Of a stretch of 64,000 nucleotides of DNA, positions 1 to 9,100 are shown one piece after another (within the stretch, counting starts at the first letter, position 1; the number at the start of each line of letters is the position of its first letter). Origin of the DNA: Methylopila jiangsuensis (GTDB lineage Bacteria > Pseudomonadota > Alphaproteobacteria > Rhizobiales > Methylopilaceae); the NCBI RefSeq assembly GCF_027922305.1, contig NZ_BSFK01000003.1:1-64000 (forward strand), written 5' to 3'. The notes beneath the pieces are model-generated. The model did no database searches. It had not been told where the DNA came from and worked only from the letters and a program-made list of their open reading frames with translations. The translations under genes were made by a program, and so were the position numbers.

Positions 1-879
1 TTCACGGGGAAGAACGGCACGTTCCATTCGACGCAGGCGCTGGCCTACGGCACCAAGGTCGTGGGCGGCGTGGCACCGGGCAAGGGCGGGCAGACGCATC
101 TGGACCTGCCGGTGTTCGACACGGTGGCCGAGGCGCGCGAGGCGACGGGCGCGGACGCGTCGGTGGTCTACGTGCCGCCGGCGGGGGCTGCGGACGCGAT
201 CCTCGAGGCGATCGCGGCGGAGATCCCGCTTGTGGTGTGCATCACCGAGGGCGTGCCGGTGCTGGACATGGTGCGGGTGAAGCGGGCGCTTGAGGGGTCG
301 AAGACCCGTCTGATCGGGCCGAACTGCCCGGGCGTGGTGACGGCGGGGGAGTCGAAGATCGGCATCATGCCGGGCAACATCTTCACCCGCGGGACGGTGG
401 GCGTGGTGTCGCGGTCGGGGACGCTGACCTATGAGGCGGTGTTCCAGACGACGCAGGAGGGCCTCGGCCAGACCACGGCGGTGGGGATCGGCGGCGACCC
501 GGTGAAGGGCACGGAGTTCATCGACGTGCTTGAGATGTTCCTGGCCGACGACCGCACGGAGCAGATCGTGATGATCGGCGAGATCGGCGGATCGGCGGAG
601 GAGGACGCGGCGCAGTTCCTGAAGGACGAGGCGAAGCGGGGCCGGAAGAAGCCGACGGTGGGCTTCATCGCCGGCCGCACGGCGCCCCCCGGCCGCCGCA
701 TGGGCCACGCCGGCGCGATCATCTCCGGCGGCAAGGGCGGAGCCGAAGACAAGATCGCCGCCATGGAGGACGCCGGCGTCCGCGTCTCCCCATCCCCCGC
801 ACGACTCGGAAAAACCCTCGTCGAACTCATCAGGGGCGAGGGCGGCGCGCCGAAGAAGGTGGCCGGCGCTTCGCTCTGA
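1..879 (+). CDS. sucD: Succinyl-CoA synthetase alpha subunit (5' end cut by window)
   Basis: Alpha subunit of the TCA-cycle enzyme that converts succinyl-CoA to succinate with formation of ATP or GTP; it binds CoA and carries the phosphohistidine. The reading frame is already open at base 1, where [10 protein letters not shown] matches residues near position 16 of the family, so only about 15 N-terminal residues are missing. The Rossmann CoA-binding part comes first, followed by GPNCPG and the C-terminal GHAGAI motif with the histidine that is phosphorylated. sucC would be expected immediately upstream, outside the window. A rho-independent terminator follows the stop codon, so this is the end of its operon. 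Identification is secure. Confidence 0.97.
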   Translation, partial: FTGKNGTFHSTQALAYGTKVVGGVAPGKGGQTHLDLPVFDTVAEAREATGADASVVYVPPAGAADAILEAIAAEIPLVVCITEGVPVLDMVRVKRALEGSKTRLIGPNCPGVVTAGESKIGIMPGNIFTRGTVGVVSRSGTLTYEAVFQTTQEGLGQTTAVGIGGDPVKGTEFIDVLEMFLADDRTEQIVMIGEIGGSAEEDAAQFLKDEAKRGRKKPTVGFIAGRTAPPGRRMGHAGAIISGGKGGAEDKIAAMEDAGVRVSPSPARLGKTLVELIRGEGGAPKKVAGASL

Positions 880-908
880 GCCTTCGGGACAGGCGATGAT
901 GGAAACTG

Positions 909-936
909 GGGACGGCCGATCAGGGCCGTCCCTTTT
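909..936 (+). terminator. Rho-independent terminator of sucD
   Basis: Nine-base perfect arms GGGACGGCC (909-917) and GGCCGTCCC (924-932) with a 6-base loop are followed at once by TTTT, about 30 bases after the sucD stop codon. This is a textbook intrinsic terminator on the plus strand. Confidence 0.85.
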
Positions 937-1120
937 CGCATTCTGATTGAGTAGAATGCCAGCTCGCCGCCGGACGCGACGCGAAATTGTCGCACAGGCG
1001 CTAAAACCGCATGCGGGACAGGCTGTTCCCGCAGCGCCGTCCGAAAGGCGCGTATGATGGCCGCGCTGGCGTCTGGTATTGCGCGGACCACGCACCGACC
1101 GTTGTGAGGAGACTTCGCCC

Positions 1121-1846
1121 GTGAAAGCACCGCTGCGCTGGCCTGCGCCGGACGAGCCGGCGTCCGATCTGGTGCTGGAGCGCTTCGCGCCGGAGCAGAC
1201 CTTCAAGGCCAAGGTCTACGCCGCGCTGAAGCAGGCGATCCTCAACATGGACATCTACTCCACGCCGGAGCCGACCTGGATCGACGAGCGCCAGCTCTCC
1301 GAGCGCCTGGGCGTCAGCCGCACGCCGGTGCGCGAGGCGGTGGCGATGCTGGAGCAGGAGGGCTTCGTCAAGTCCATGCCGCGCCGCGGCATCATGGTGC
1401 TGAAGAAGACCAAGCGCGAAGTGGTGGAGATGATCCAGGCCTGGGCGGCGCTGGAGGCCATGGCCGCCCGCCTCGTGGTCGAGAACGCCTCCGACGCCGA
1501 CATCAAGAAGCTGCGCACGCTGTTCGAGAAGTTCGACGAGGGCCACAAGCCGTCCGACTTCGTGCACGAGTATTCCGACGCCAACATCCGCTTCCACCAG
1601 ACCATCATCCGCCTCAGCGGCTCCCGCACGCTGGCGGAGATGACGGCCAACCTTCTGGTCCACGTGCGCGGCCTGCGCCAGCTCACCATCGGCCGCGACG
1701 ACCGCGCCAGCCGCTCGATCGTGGAGCACCTCGCCATCATCGAGGCGCTGGAGAAGCGCGACCGCGACCTCGCCGAACGCCACGCGCTGGACCACACGCT
1801 CGGCCTCGCCGTCTACGTGGAAGAGCACGGCGACATCTTCGACTGA
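1121..1846 (+). CDS. GntR-family transcriptional regulator, FCD type
   Basis: A 241-residue DNA-binding regulator. The N-terminal winged helix contains the typical GntR stretch RQLSERLGVSRTPVREAV and EGFVKSMPRRG; the rest is an all-helical FCD effector domain with the metal-site pattern (D..N..FH around NIRFHQTII, later H residues near VEHLAIIEAL). The GTG start at 1121 is preferred because GAGGAG lies 7 bases upstream; an upstream TTG at 1079 has no such site. It stands alone between the sucD terminator and a large palindrome, so its target genes and ligand cannot be inferred from context; FCD regulators usually sense organic acids. Confidence 0.88.
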   Translation: MKAPLRWPAPDEPASDLVLERFAPEQTFKAKVYAALKQAILNMDIYSTPEPTWIDERQLSERLGVSRTPVREAVAMLEQEGFVKSMPRRGIMVLKKTKREVVEMIQAWAALEAMAARLVVENASDADIKKLRTLFEKFDEGHKPSDFVHEYSDANIRFHQTIIRLSGSRTLAEMTANLLVHVRGLRQLTIGRDDRASRSIVEHLAIIEALEKRDRDLAERHALDHTLGLAVYVEEHGDIFD

Positions 1847-1896
1847 CGGAAGGACGCTGGGCCTGCCGCGCGTCGGAAGCCGCGTCAAATCTAAAC

Positions 1897-1993
1897 CCGT
1901 CATGCCCGCCTTCGCGGGCATCCACGACTTCATCTTTGACGGACGCCCGAACACCCAAGTCGTGGATGCCCGAGGCAAGCTCGGGCATGACGG
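1897..1993. repeat. Large intergenic palindrome (REP-like)
   Basis: Left arm 1897-1930 (starts CCGTCATGCCCGCC) and right arm 1957-1993 (ends CTCGGGCATGACGG) are near-perfect inverted complements separated by about 26 bases. Such extragenic palindromes recur between convergent genes in many alphaproteobacteria. It lies between the convergent GntR gene and arfB and may also terminate both. Confidence 0.75.
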
Positions 1994-2021
1994 TAGAGTC
2001 GGACTTCGGACGCCGCGGCGC

Positions 2022-2444
2022 TCAGTCGTCGCCGCGCACCCGGCCGCGCAGCGATTTCGCGGTGGACTGCTTGCCCTTGGAGGTCAGGCGCCGCTCCACC
2101 GAAGCCCGCGTCGGGCGGGTGGCGCGCCGCCGCTCGGGGCGGACGCTCGCCTCGCGGATCATCTCCACCAGACGCGCCACCGCCTCCTCCCGGTTGCGGG
2201 CCTGGCTGCGGTGGCTCTGGGCGGTGAGCACGATCACGCCGTCGAGCGTCAGCCGCGCGCCCGCGAGCTTCATCAGCCTTATCGCCACGTCGTTCGGCAG
2301 CGAGCGCGACCGGCGGGCGTCGAAGCGGATCTGCACCGCGGACGAGGTCTTGTTGACGTGCTGGCCGCCGGGACCGGAGGCGCGCACGAAGCTTTCCTCG
2401 ATCTCGTCCTCGTGGATCGCCAGCGTGGGCGTGATCTCGATCAT
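2022..2444 (-). CDS. arfB: Alternative ribosome-rescue factor B (peptidyl-tRNA hydrolase)
   Basis: A 140-residue class-I release-factor-like protein that frees peptides from ribosomes stalled without a stop codon. The catalytic GGQ is in SGPGGQHVNKTSSAV near residue 27, and the C-terminus is a lysine/arginine-rich tail (from about residue 100) of the kind that ArfB threads into the empty mRNA channel. Length and layout match ArfB/YaeJ and lack the stop-codon-recognition domain of RF1/RF2. It is a single-gene unit. It acts in the cytoplasm on the 70S ribosome. Confidence 0.95.
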   Translation of the reverse strand: MIEITPTLAIHEDEIEESFVRASGPGGQHVNKTSSAVQIRFDARRSRSLPNDVAIRLMKLAGARLTLDGVIVLTAQSHRSQARNREEAVARLVEMIREASVRPERRRATRPTRASVERRLTSKGKQSTAKSLRGRVRGDD

Positions 2445-2508
2445 CGACGGCGGGTCCGGGACCAGGGGAGCGCGAGGGTTATCGGGCGGCGCGCCGCAAA
2501 ATGACGTC

Positions 2509-2542
2509 GGGGCGCCGCCGGGTCAAATCCCGGCGACGCCCC
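2509..2542 (-). terminator. Probable terminator of the RTX gene
   Basis: Fourteen-base arms 2509-2522 and 2529-2542 (one mismatch) enclose a 6-base loop; on the minus strand TTTT follows a few bases later. It sits just after the RTX gene stop codon in the direction of transcription. Confidence 0.65.
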
Positions 2543-2565
2543 GCGCCTTCTGGAGGTCCTGACGC

Positions 2566-4329
2566 TCAGAGGATGAAGTCGCTCTGGGTCAGGGTGTGGA
2601 CGCCCGCCAGTTCGATCACGAAGTCCGCCGCGCCGTCCGCATCCACGAAGCCCTGCACGAAGGTCTTGCCCTGGGCCTGATCGGCGAAGACGCGGATCTG
2701 GCCGGTGGGATCGGCGTCGGGGAGCTGCACCAGCCGGAAGGCCTGATCGCCGGAAAGCCCCGTGTCGGCGTCGATCCCCGACAGGTCGATTGTGTCGAAG
2801 CCGCGGAAAAAGTCGGTGATGCGGTCGCTGGCGCCGATCTCCACGCCGCTGTCGGAGGCGGACGTGAACACGAAGGTGTCCGAACCGCGGCCGCCGGTCA
2901 GCGTGTCGGCGCCCTGGCCGCCGATCAGCCGGTCGTTCCCGGTCCCGCCGTTCAGCGCGTCGGCGCCGAGCCCGCCGTCAAGCAGGTCGTCGCCGCTGTC
3001 GCCGAACAGGGCGTCGGCGCCGCCGAAGGCGAACAGCTGGTCGTTTCCAGAGCCGCCATGCATCTCGTCGGCGCTGGCGAAGGCGGTGGGACGGCTCGCC
3101 ACCTGGAAGTCCATCAGCACGTCGTCGCCCGCGCCGCCGTAATAGACGTCCGCGCCGGTCCCGCCTTCCAGCCGGTCGCGGCCGTCGCCGCCCAGCAGGC
3201 GATCATCGCCGGACCCGCCGATCAGGTGGTCGTCGTTGTCGCCGCCGTCGAGCACGTCGTCGCCGCCGCCGCCGTTCAGCGTGTCCTCGTTGCGGCCGCC
3301 CAGCAGCCGGTTCGCGTTGCGGTCGCCGATGAGGTGGTCCGCGCCGGACCCGCCGGTGACGTTCTCGATGTTGGCGTAGGTGTCGCCCTGGGCGTTGTTG
3401 AAGGCGCCGCGGCCGGTGGCGAGGTTCACCTCCACGCCGAGCGCGGTGTTGAACGCCAGCGTGTCCACGCCCGTCCCGCCGTCGATGCGGTCCGCGCCCG
3501 CGCCGCCGTCGAGCACGTCGTTCCCTGCGCCGCCGGTGAGGATGTCGACGCCGATCCCGCCGTCCAGCGTGTCGAGGCCCGCGCCGCCCTCGAGCGTGTC
3601 GTCGCCCGCTTCGCCGATCAGGGTGTCGTCGCCGTCGCCGCCGAGCAGGCGGTCGTCGTCGCCCTGACCGTTGAGCGTGTCGTCGCCGGCGTCGCCCTGC
3701 AGGATGTCGTCCTGGGCGCCGCCGAGCAGCGTGTCGTTCCCGGCGCCGCCGGAGAGGAAGTCCTCGCCCAGGCCGCCATAGAGCGTGTCGCGCCCGTTTT
3801 CGCCGTAGAGCCGGTCGTCGCCGTTCTCGCCGCGGATCGTGTCGTTGCCGTCGCGACCGTAAAGCCGGTTGGCGCCGGCGTTTCCGCGGATCGTGTCGGC
3901 GTAGCCGGAGCCGACCACGTTCTCGATGCTGACGTAGCGGTCGCCGAAGGAGTGGCTGTTGGAGGCGCCGCCGCCGCGGCCGGTGGTGAGGTCCACGCTC
4001 ACCGCCGTCGGGCTGGCGGAGTAGCCGACGAAATCGTCGCCCGAACCGCCGTTGATGTAATCCTTGCCCTCGCCGCCGCCGATGGTGTCGTTCCCGCCCT
4101 CGCCGTAGAAGCGGTCGTCGCCGGAGCCGATCACGGCGGTGGCGCGGTCGTAGATGACGTCGTCGCCTTCGCCCGCGAACACGGTGTCGTTTCCGCCGCG
4201 CACGGTGATGACGTCGTCGCCGCCGAGCGCGGACAGGGTGTCGCCGAGCAGGCTGTGGGCGCCGAAGGGGCCGTTGTCGTTGAACGCGCGGTTGGACAGG
4301 TTGCCCTTGGGGTCGATGATGTCGGCCAT
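2566..4329 (-). CDS. RTX calcium-binding secreted protein
   Basis: A 587-residue acidic protein consisting almost wholly of glycine/aspartate nonapeptide repeats (GGxGxDxLx, for example GGAGNDTLLG, GGDGDDTLIG) that fold as calcium-binding beta rolls. Two non-repeat modules (VSVDLTTGRGG and VEVNLATGRG, each followed by IENV.GS) interrupt the repeats. The last 100 residues (from GGRGSDTFVF, with ITDF..G.DTIDLS) resemble the serralysin/M10 C-terminal domain and end in an aliphatic tail, consistent with an uncleaved type I secretion signal. There is no N-terminal signal peptide and no recognisable catalytic domain. No type I secretion genes are nearby, so export must rely on a transporter encoded elsewhere. 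Its exact role is unknown. Confidence 0.88.
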   Translation of the reverse strand: MADIIDPKGNLSNRAFNDNGPFGAHSLLGDTLSALGGDDVITVRGGNDTVFAGEGDDVIYDRATAVIGSGDDRFYGEGGNDTIGGGEGKDYINGGSGDDFVGYSASPTAVSVDLTTGRGGGASNSHSFGDRYVSIENVVGSGYADTIRGNAGANRLYGRDGNDTIRGENGDDRLYGENGRDTLYGGLGEDFLSGGAGNDTLLGGAQDDILQGDAGDDTLNGQGDDDRLLGGDGDDTLIGEAGDDTLEGGAGLDTLDGGIGVDILTGGAGNDVLDGGAGADRIDGGTGVDTLAFNTALGVEVNLATGRGAFNNAQGDTYANIENVTGGSGADHLIGDRNANRLLGGRNEDTLNGGGGDDVLDGGDNDDHLIGGSGDDRLLGGDGRDRLEGGTGADVYYGGAGDDVLMDFQVASRPTAFASADEMHGGSGNDQLFAFGGADALFGDSGDDLLDGGLGADALNGGTGNDRLIGGQGADTLTGGRGSDTFVFTSASDSGVEIGASDRITDFFRGFDTIDLSGIDADTGLSGDQAFRLVQLPDADPTGQIRVFADQAQGKTFVQGFVDADGAADFVIELAGVHTLTQSDFIL

Positions 4330-4683
4330 GGTCGTTGCTCCCGTTCAGCGGCGAGGGGGACCATCCCGCCCCGTCCGCGGAGCGTTCGCCGTCGCGGCGT
4401 CCGCTCTCGATGCAGCGACTTTCCGGGGTTTGGCCCGCGGCCGCCGTTCCCTGGGGAACACCGGCGGCGAGGCGGAGGATTTTTTCGCGCGGCCCGATGG
4501 CGGACACGAAAAGGCCGCGCCCCCGGAGGGACGCGGCCGTGATCGTCAGGTCTGCGGCCGACGCCGCTCAGCGCCTGTTCGGGACCTGTCGCAGAGCGCG
4601 CGTCAGGAGCCCGTCATGCCCGAGACCGCTCGCGGTCCTTGCTGCGCTCATCGCTCCCCCTCACCTAGATGACGCAGTCATCC

Positions 4684-4752
4684 CACCTCTCCCCGCCGGG
4701 GAGAGGTGCGCAAGCGGCGCCGTTCTCCACCTCTCCCCAGCGGGGAGAGGTG
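4684..4752. repeat. Tandem CCTCTCCCC palindromes in a 550-base gap
   Basis: The gap between the RTX gene and hss (4330-4877) holds no gene that I can support. It contains two closely spaced palindromes of one family: 4684-4708 (CACCTCTCCCC..GGGGAGAGGTG) and 4726-4752 (CACCTCTCCCC..GGGGAGAGGTGG). This is a common alphaproteobacterial intergenic repeat. The promoter of the RTX gene should lie in the first 150 bases of the gap, but no clear -35/-10 pair was seen. Confidence 0.7.
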
Positions 4753-4877
4753 GCCCGAAGAGCCGGGTGAAGGGGAGGCTGACGTCACGATCAGCCTGTT
4801 CCGCCGAAAGCCGCCGGGCCGGACGGGCGTGAGCCCGCCTCAAGCATGACGCCAGGCGCGAAGGTCCAGACGGGCGT

Positions 4878-6311
4878 TCAGCGCACCAGGAAGTTGCGGA
4901 ACTGCCAGGGGTCGCTCTCGTCCAGATCCTCGGGGAACAGGCCGGGGCGGTTATGAAGCGGGGTCCAGTCGGTGTAGTAGCCCTTCACCGGCCCGAGATA
5001 GGGGCCCTGGATCTCGAGGCAGCGCTTGAAGTCCATCTCGTCGGTCTCGACGATGCCTTCGTTCGGGTTCTCCAGCGCCCAGACCATGCCGGCGAGCACG
5101 GCGGACGTGACCTGAAGGCCGGTGGCGCTCTGGTAGGGCGCGAGGCTGCGCGCCTCCTCCAGCGAGAGCTGCGAGCCGAACCAGTAGGCGCCCTTGGCGT
5201 GGCCGTAGAGCAGCACGCCCAGCTCGTCGACGCCCTCCTCGAGCTCGTCCTCGTCGAGAACGTGCAGGGTCTTCTGCACCTCGCCCTCGGCGCCGAACAG
5301 CTCGTGCCAGGACAGCACCGCCACGTCCGCCGGGTGGTAGGCGTAGTGGCAGGTCGGGCGGTAGACCGCCCTGCCGTCCTCGTGGACGGTGAAGTAGTCG
5401 GCGATCGAGATCGATTCGTTGTGGGTGACGAGGTAGCCGTACTGCGGCCCCGGCGTCGGGCACCAGGTGCGCACCTGGGTGGCGGCGCCCGGCTGCATCA
5501 GATAGATCGCCGCCGCGTTCGGGTCGTCGTGCTCCCGGGCGGTGTCCGGCTTCCAGGTCTCGTGGGTGCCCCAGCCGAGCTCCGCCGGCTGCAGGCCCTC
5601 GGAGATGAAGCCCTCCACCGACCAGGTGTTCAGGAACACGCCGCGGGGCTTGGGCTGCTTGGTGAGCTGGGTGTCGCGCTCGGCGATGTGGACGCCCTTG
5701 ACGCCGATCTGGCGCAGCAGGGCGGCCCACTCCTCGCGGGTGGTCGGCTCGGGGGTGTTCAGGTTCAGGTCGGCGGCCACGTTCAGCGCGGCCTGCTTGA
5801 CGAAGAACGACACCATGCCGGGATTGGCGCCGCAGGTGGAGACGGCGGTGGTGAGGCCCTTGGGCGAGCGCCGGCGCAGATCGAGCGTCATGTTGCGCAG
5901 CGCGTAGTTGGAGCGCTCCGACGGGCCTTTGGTCTTGTCGAAATAGAAGCCGAGCCACGGCTCGTTGACCGTGTCGATGTAGAGCGCGCCCAGCTCCTGG
6001 CACAGCGCGATCAGGTCCGCCGAGCCGGTGTCGACCGACAGGTTGACGCAGAAGGCCTGGCCGCCGCCCTTGGTCAACAGCGGCGTCAGCAGCTCGCGAT
6101 AGTTTTCCTTGGTGACGTGCTTCTGGATCAGCTCGTAGCCGTGCGCGTCCAGGATGTGCTTGTTGTGATCGCTCGGGTCGATGAAGAAGAACCGTTCGCG
6201 GTCGAACTCGAAATGGCGTTCGATCAGGGGCAGCGTTCCGCGACCGATCGAGCCGAATCCGATCATCACGATCGGGCCGTCAATCTTCGCGTACACCGGA
6301 TGATCCGTCAT
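4878..6311 (-). CDS. hss: Homospermidine synthase
   Basis: NAD-dependent enzyme that makes sym-homospermidine from putrescine (or from putrescine plus spermidine), the characteristic long polyamine of many alphaproteobacteria. The N-terminal Rossmann motif is IVMIGFGSIGRGTLP, followed by FIDPSD and by conserved segments TVNEPWLGFY, STCGANPGMVS and CPTPGPQYGY. Starting at ATG 6311 (preceded by GAGCGGAG) the protein is 477 residues, the length of the well-studied Blastochloris enzyme; an upstream in-frame extension of 15 residues has no ribosome site. It appears to be monocistronic and cytoplasmic. Confidence 0.96.
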   Translation of the reverse strand: MTDHPVYAKIDGPIVMIGFGSIGRGTLPLIERHFEFDRERFFFIDPSDHNKHILDAHGYELIQKHVTKENYRELLTPLLTKGGGQAFCVNLSVDTGSADLIALCQELGALYIDTVNEPWLGFYFDKTKGPSERSNYALRNMTLDLRRRSPKGLTTAVSTCGANPGMVSFFVKQAALNVAADLNLNTPEPTTREEWAALLRQIGVKGVHIAERDTQLTKQPKPRGVFLNTWSVEGFISEGLQPAELGWGTHETWKPDTAREHDDPNAAAIYLMQPGAATQVRTWCPTPGPQYGYLVTHNESISIADYFTVHEDGRAVYRPTCHYAYHPADVAVLSWHELFGAEGEVQKTLHVLDEDELEEGVDELGVLLYGHAKGAYWFGSQLSLEEARSLAPYQSATGLQVTSAVLAGMVWALENPNEGIVETDEMDFKRCLEIQGPYLGPVKGYYTDWTPLHNRPGLFPEDLDESDPWQFRNFLVR

Positions 6312-6425
6312 TTCGTCTCCGCTCCTCTCGCAACGGCGCCGCACGTTGCGGCGCACACGACCGATTAAGCCGATCGGAGCCGGAGAATCAACAGAACGGA
6401 CGACGCGCCGATGACGGCGTGAGAA

Positions 6426-6908
6426 TCAGGCCAGTTCGGCCTCGATCTCGCTGCGGCTCGGCACCATCACCTGGGCCTCGCCGTCGAGCACCACCTTGTC
6501 GCCCACCGAGCAGGTGCAGAAGAACGTGGCGCGCTGGCGGCCGGGATCGAGCGCGGTGATCTCCACCTGGGTCACCACCACGTCGCCGAGGCGCACAGGC
6601 GCGCGGAACTTCATGGTCTGGGACAGGTAGACGGCGCCCGGCCCGGGCAGCTTGGTGCCGAGCACGGCCGAGATCAGGCTCGCGGTGTAGAGGCCGTGGG
6701 CGATGCGGCCGCCGAAGCGGGTGTTCGCGGCGTAAGCCTCGGACAGATGGATCGGGTTCGTGTCGCCGGTCAGATGAGCGAAAGTCCTGACGCCCTCCTC
6801 CGACACCTCGTGCCGGATTTCGGCGGTCTGGCCGATGACGAGATCTTCGAACGCGATCTGGTCGACGTGGTCGACCGAAGGATCCGTCGGCTGGAAGGCG
6901 GCGTTCAT
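6426..6908 (-). CDS. MaoC-type (R)-specific enoyl-CoA hydratase
   Basis: A 160-residue single hot-dog-fold hydratase, probably converting trans-2-enoyl-CoA to (R)-3-hydroxyacyl-CoA, as PhaJ does to feed polyhydroxyalkanoate synthesis. The signature is FAHLTGDTNPIHLSEAYA, in which the aspartate and histidine of DTNPIH are the catalytic pair, followed by the acyl-binding GGRIAHGLYTASLIS. The start at 6908 gives the usual family length; longer in-frame extensions run into low-complexity sequence. No PHA gene is adjacent, so the pathway (PHA, branched acid or other acyl-CoA metabolism) is an inference from family only. Confidence 0.88.
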   Translation of the reverse strand: MNAAFQPTDPSVDHVDQIAFEDLVIGQTAEIRHEVSEEGVRTFAHLTGDTNPIHLSEAYAANTRFGGRIAHGLYTASLISAVLGTKLPGPGAVYLSQTMKFRAPVRLGDVVVTQVEITALDPGRQRATFFCTCSVGDKVVLDGEAQVMVPSRSEIEAELA

Positions 6909-7166
6909 GGGAGCCCGTGAGGCTGATTGCGAAAGCCGCGGCACTCTGCGGCGGCCTTCGCTGCGGTGCAACGCGCCTTTCGGATGACGACGGGCGGCGA
7001 AGAGAGCGCTCCGGCGCGCCGTCCTCTCCGTGGCGCTAAACCGAAAATCAACCCTGCAACGGTAGACAGGAAAGGATCGGCCGTCCGCCTTCGGGCGCGG
7101 AGCCGACATCGGGAAGGACGGGGAGCCCGCTGACGCGCAACCCCAGACAACGAGGAAGCGTTCGCC

Positions 7167-7550
7167 ATGGCGATCGACCCCACCATGCCGGTGCTTATCG
7201 TCGACGATTACAAGACGATGCTGCGCATCATCCGGAACCTGCTGAAGCAGATCGGCTTCGAGGACGTGGACGAGGCGGCGGACGGCTCCGAGGCGCTCGG
7301 CAAGATGCGCGACAAGCGCTACGGCCTCGTCATCTCCGACTGGAACATGGAGCCCATGACCGGCATCGAGCTTCTGCGCGAGGTGCGCGCGGACGAAAAG
7401 CTCAACCGCACGCCCTTCATCATGGTCACGGCGGAATCGAAGACCGAGAACGTGATCGCGGCCAAGAAGGCGGGCGTGAACAACTACATCGTCAAGCCGT
7501 TCAACGCCGAGACGCTGAAGGCCAAGATCGACGCGGTGTTCGGAGAATGA
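7167..7550 (+). CDS. cheY: Chemotaxis response regulator CheY
   Basis: A 127-residue single receiver domain. Acidic pocket residues Asp13-Asp14, phosphoacceptor Asp58 in LVISDWNMEPMTG, switch Thr88 in MVTAES and Lys110 in YIVKPF are all present. Phospho-CheY binds the flagellar motor switch and changes the direction or rate of rotation. It overlaps cheZ by four bases (ATGA at 7547-7550), so the two are translationally coupled. The rest of a chemotaxis or flagellar cluster is not in the window. Confidence 0.95.
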   Translation: MAIDPTMPVLIVDDYKTMLRIIRNLLKQIGFEDVDEAADGSEALGKMRDKRYGLVISDWNMEPMTGIELLREVRADEKLNRTPFIMVTAESKTENVIAAKKAGVNNYIVKPFNAETLKAKIDAVFGE

Positions 7551-8215
7551 GCCCGGCCTCGCGAACGTCCGAGACGGAAGCGGAACGGCAGTTCGCGCGC
7601 ATGCGCGCCTATCTGGACGCCACCCGCGCCGCCGACGGCGCGACCTCGTTCCGGGACGTGGTGGCGCTGGCGGAGATCACCGCCGCCTCCATGCAGGCGT
7701 TCTTCGCCTCAATCGACGCCGCCATCTACCGTGAACTGCGCGACATCGCGGACTACATCGGCAAGATGCGGGCCGAGATCACGGCGCTCGAGCCGAGCGA
7801 CCTGAAGGCCAACCGGCTGCCGAAAGCCGGCGAGGACCTCTGGGCCATCGTGGGCGCGACCGAGGACGCCACCAACCAGATCATGGAATGCGCCGAAGAC
7901 ATCCTCTCGGCCGTGAACCGCGACGACGACACCCTGCGCGAGGTCGCCAACGCCAAGGTGATGGCGATCTTCGAGGCCTGCTCGTTCCAGGACATCACCG
8001 GCCAGCGCATCGCGCGCGTGATCGAGACGCTGCAGCACATCGAGCAGCGGGTCGGGCGCTTCGCCGCCGCGGTCGAGCCCAACGCCGATACGCCGGGCGG
8101 CGGCGATTCGGTCGACCAGCGCGAGGCCCGGGCGCGCGAACTGCTGCTGCACGGCCCCCAATCGGCGGGCGAGGCCATCCGTCAGGACGAGGTGGACGCG
8201 CTGCTGCGCTCCTGA
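7547..8215 (+). CDS. cheZ: Chemotaxis phosphatase CheZ
   Basis: A 222-residue, mostly helical protein that dephosphorylates phospho-CheY. The catalytic region SFQDITGQRIARVIETLQHI matches the CheZ active-site helix, with the Asp and Gln that orient water for attack. The C-terminus (about residues 205-222, EAIRQDEVDALLRS) is the amphipathic tail that docks on CheY, separated by a flexible linker. It overlaps cheY by 4 bases, which couples the kinase target and its phosphatase. A bidirectional terminator follows. Confidence 0.92.
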   Translation: MSPASRTSETEAERQFARMRAYLDATRAADGATSFRDVVALAEITAASMQAFFASIDAAIYRELRDIADYIGKMRAEITALEPSDLKANRLPKAGEDLWAIVGATEDATNQIMECAEDILSAVNRDDDTLREVANAKVMAIFEACSFQDITGQRIARVIETLQHIEQRVGRFAAAVEPNADTPGGGDSVDQREARARELLLHGPQSAGEAIRQDEVDALLRS

Positions 8216-8240
8216 CCGGCGCGCGTGGCGCGTTCACATG

Positions 8241-8277
8241 AAAGGGCCGGCCCGGATGACGACCGGGCCGGCCCTTT
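8241..8277. terminator. Bidirectional rho-independent terminator
   Basis: Perfect 15-base arms 8241-8255 (AAAGGGCCGGCCCGG) and 8263-8277 with a 7-base loop; A and T runs flank the stem on both sides. It separates cheZ from the convergent gene at 8299-8628 and should stop transcription from both. Confidence 0.88.
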
Positions 8278-8298
8278 CCATTTCAGCCGTCGCTCGCC

Positions 8299-8628
8299 TT
8301 AGCGGACGTTGATGGTCAGGCCCGGCTGCTGGTGGCGCGGACGGTCATAGGCGCGGTAATGACGCCGGTCGTCGCGGTAGACGCGGCGATCGTCACGGTA
8401 CACGCGGCGCTCCACCACGCGGGGTCGGGTGCATTCGCGGGTGCGGGTGATGCGCGTCACGCCGTTGCTGCGCACGCGGCGCTCCACGGTGCGGCAGGCG
8501 GCCGGCGCGGCGGCGTCGGTTACGGTCAGCACGCTGCGGGTCACGGGCGCCGCGCTCGCGGGGGCGGCGGCGAAAGCGGCCATGGCGACGCCAAAGGCCA
8601 GACCGAGAGGGGCGATGAAACGGCGCAT
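8299..8628 (-). CDS. Small secreted basic protein, unknown function
   Basis: A 109-residue protein with a clear signal peptide (MRRFIAPLGLAFGVAMAAFA, cleavage expected after ASA near residue 26). The mature part has two cysteines (AACRTVE and RECTRP), likely a disulfide, then an arginine/tyrosine/aspartate-rich repeat (YRDDRRVYRDDRRHYR) before the C-terminus. Proteins of this composition are common in the periplasm of Rhizobiales but have no assigned role. No family was recognised. Confidence 0.7.
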   Translation of the reverse strand: MRRFIAPLGLAFGVAMAAFAAAPASAAPVTRSVLTVTDAAAPAACRTVERRVRSNGVTRITRTRECTRPRVVERRVYRDDRRVYRDDRRHYRAYDRPRHQQPGLTINVR

Positions 8629-8863
8629 GATTGGTTTCCTCGTTGTCGTTGGTCTTGTTCCGGACCGGACAGTGCGGCCCGTTCTTGAAGGTCAGTGTGC
8701 CCCGTCCTGCATGACGTGGTCCTGAAGCGTCGGTTCACGCCGTGTTCATCGCGCGAGCGGGGCTTCCGGTTCCATGAGGCCGCCTCCGCCATTGGACGCT
8801 GCGCCTGCGCAGGGACCCGGCGCGGGCCTTTTCTCCGGCCCGCGAACATGATCCGCTGCGCCC

Positions 8864-9100
8864 ATGACGCGCCCTGACCCCGTCTCCGTTTCGCCCGCCG
8901 CTTCGAAGCCGCGCATCCACGCCGACGACGCGCTGGGGGGCGCCGCCCGCGCCACCATCGGCGACGGCCACGGCGACGCGCCGGACGACCGGGTGGCGCT
9001 GTGGGCCCGGCGGACCGGGCGGGGGCTGGCGCTGGCGGCGACCGCGGGCCTCGCGCTCTGGGCGCTGATCGATCTGACGACGGGGGGAGCGGGGCGATGA
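8864..9100 (+). CDS. Small single-pass membrane protein
   Basis: A 78-residue protein with a hydrophilic N-terminal half (proline and aspartate rich) and one predicted membrane helix near residues 52-70 (GLALAATAGLALWALIDLTT). Its stop overlaps the start of the next gene (ATGA, 9097-9100), so it is translated together with the metallopeptidase. Function is unknown; coupling suggests it anchors or assists that enzyme. Confidence 0.6.
   Translation: MTRPDPVSVSPAASKPRIHADDALGGAARATIGDGHGDAPDDRVALWARRTGRGLALAATAGLALWALIDLTTGGAGR

Noticed and set aside
2596-4542. 648-codon plus-strand open frame opposite the RTX gene
   Set aside because: Valine/alanine-rich mirror of the GGxGxD repeats; typical antisense artefact of repetitive GC-rich coding DNA.
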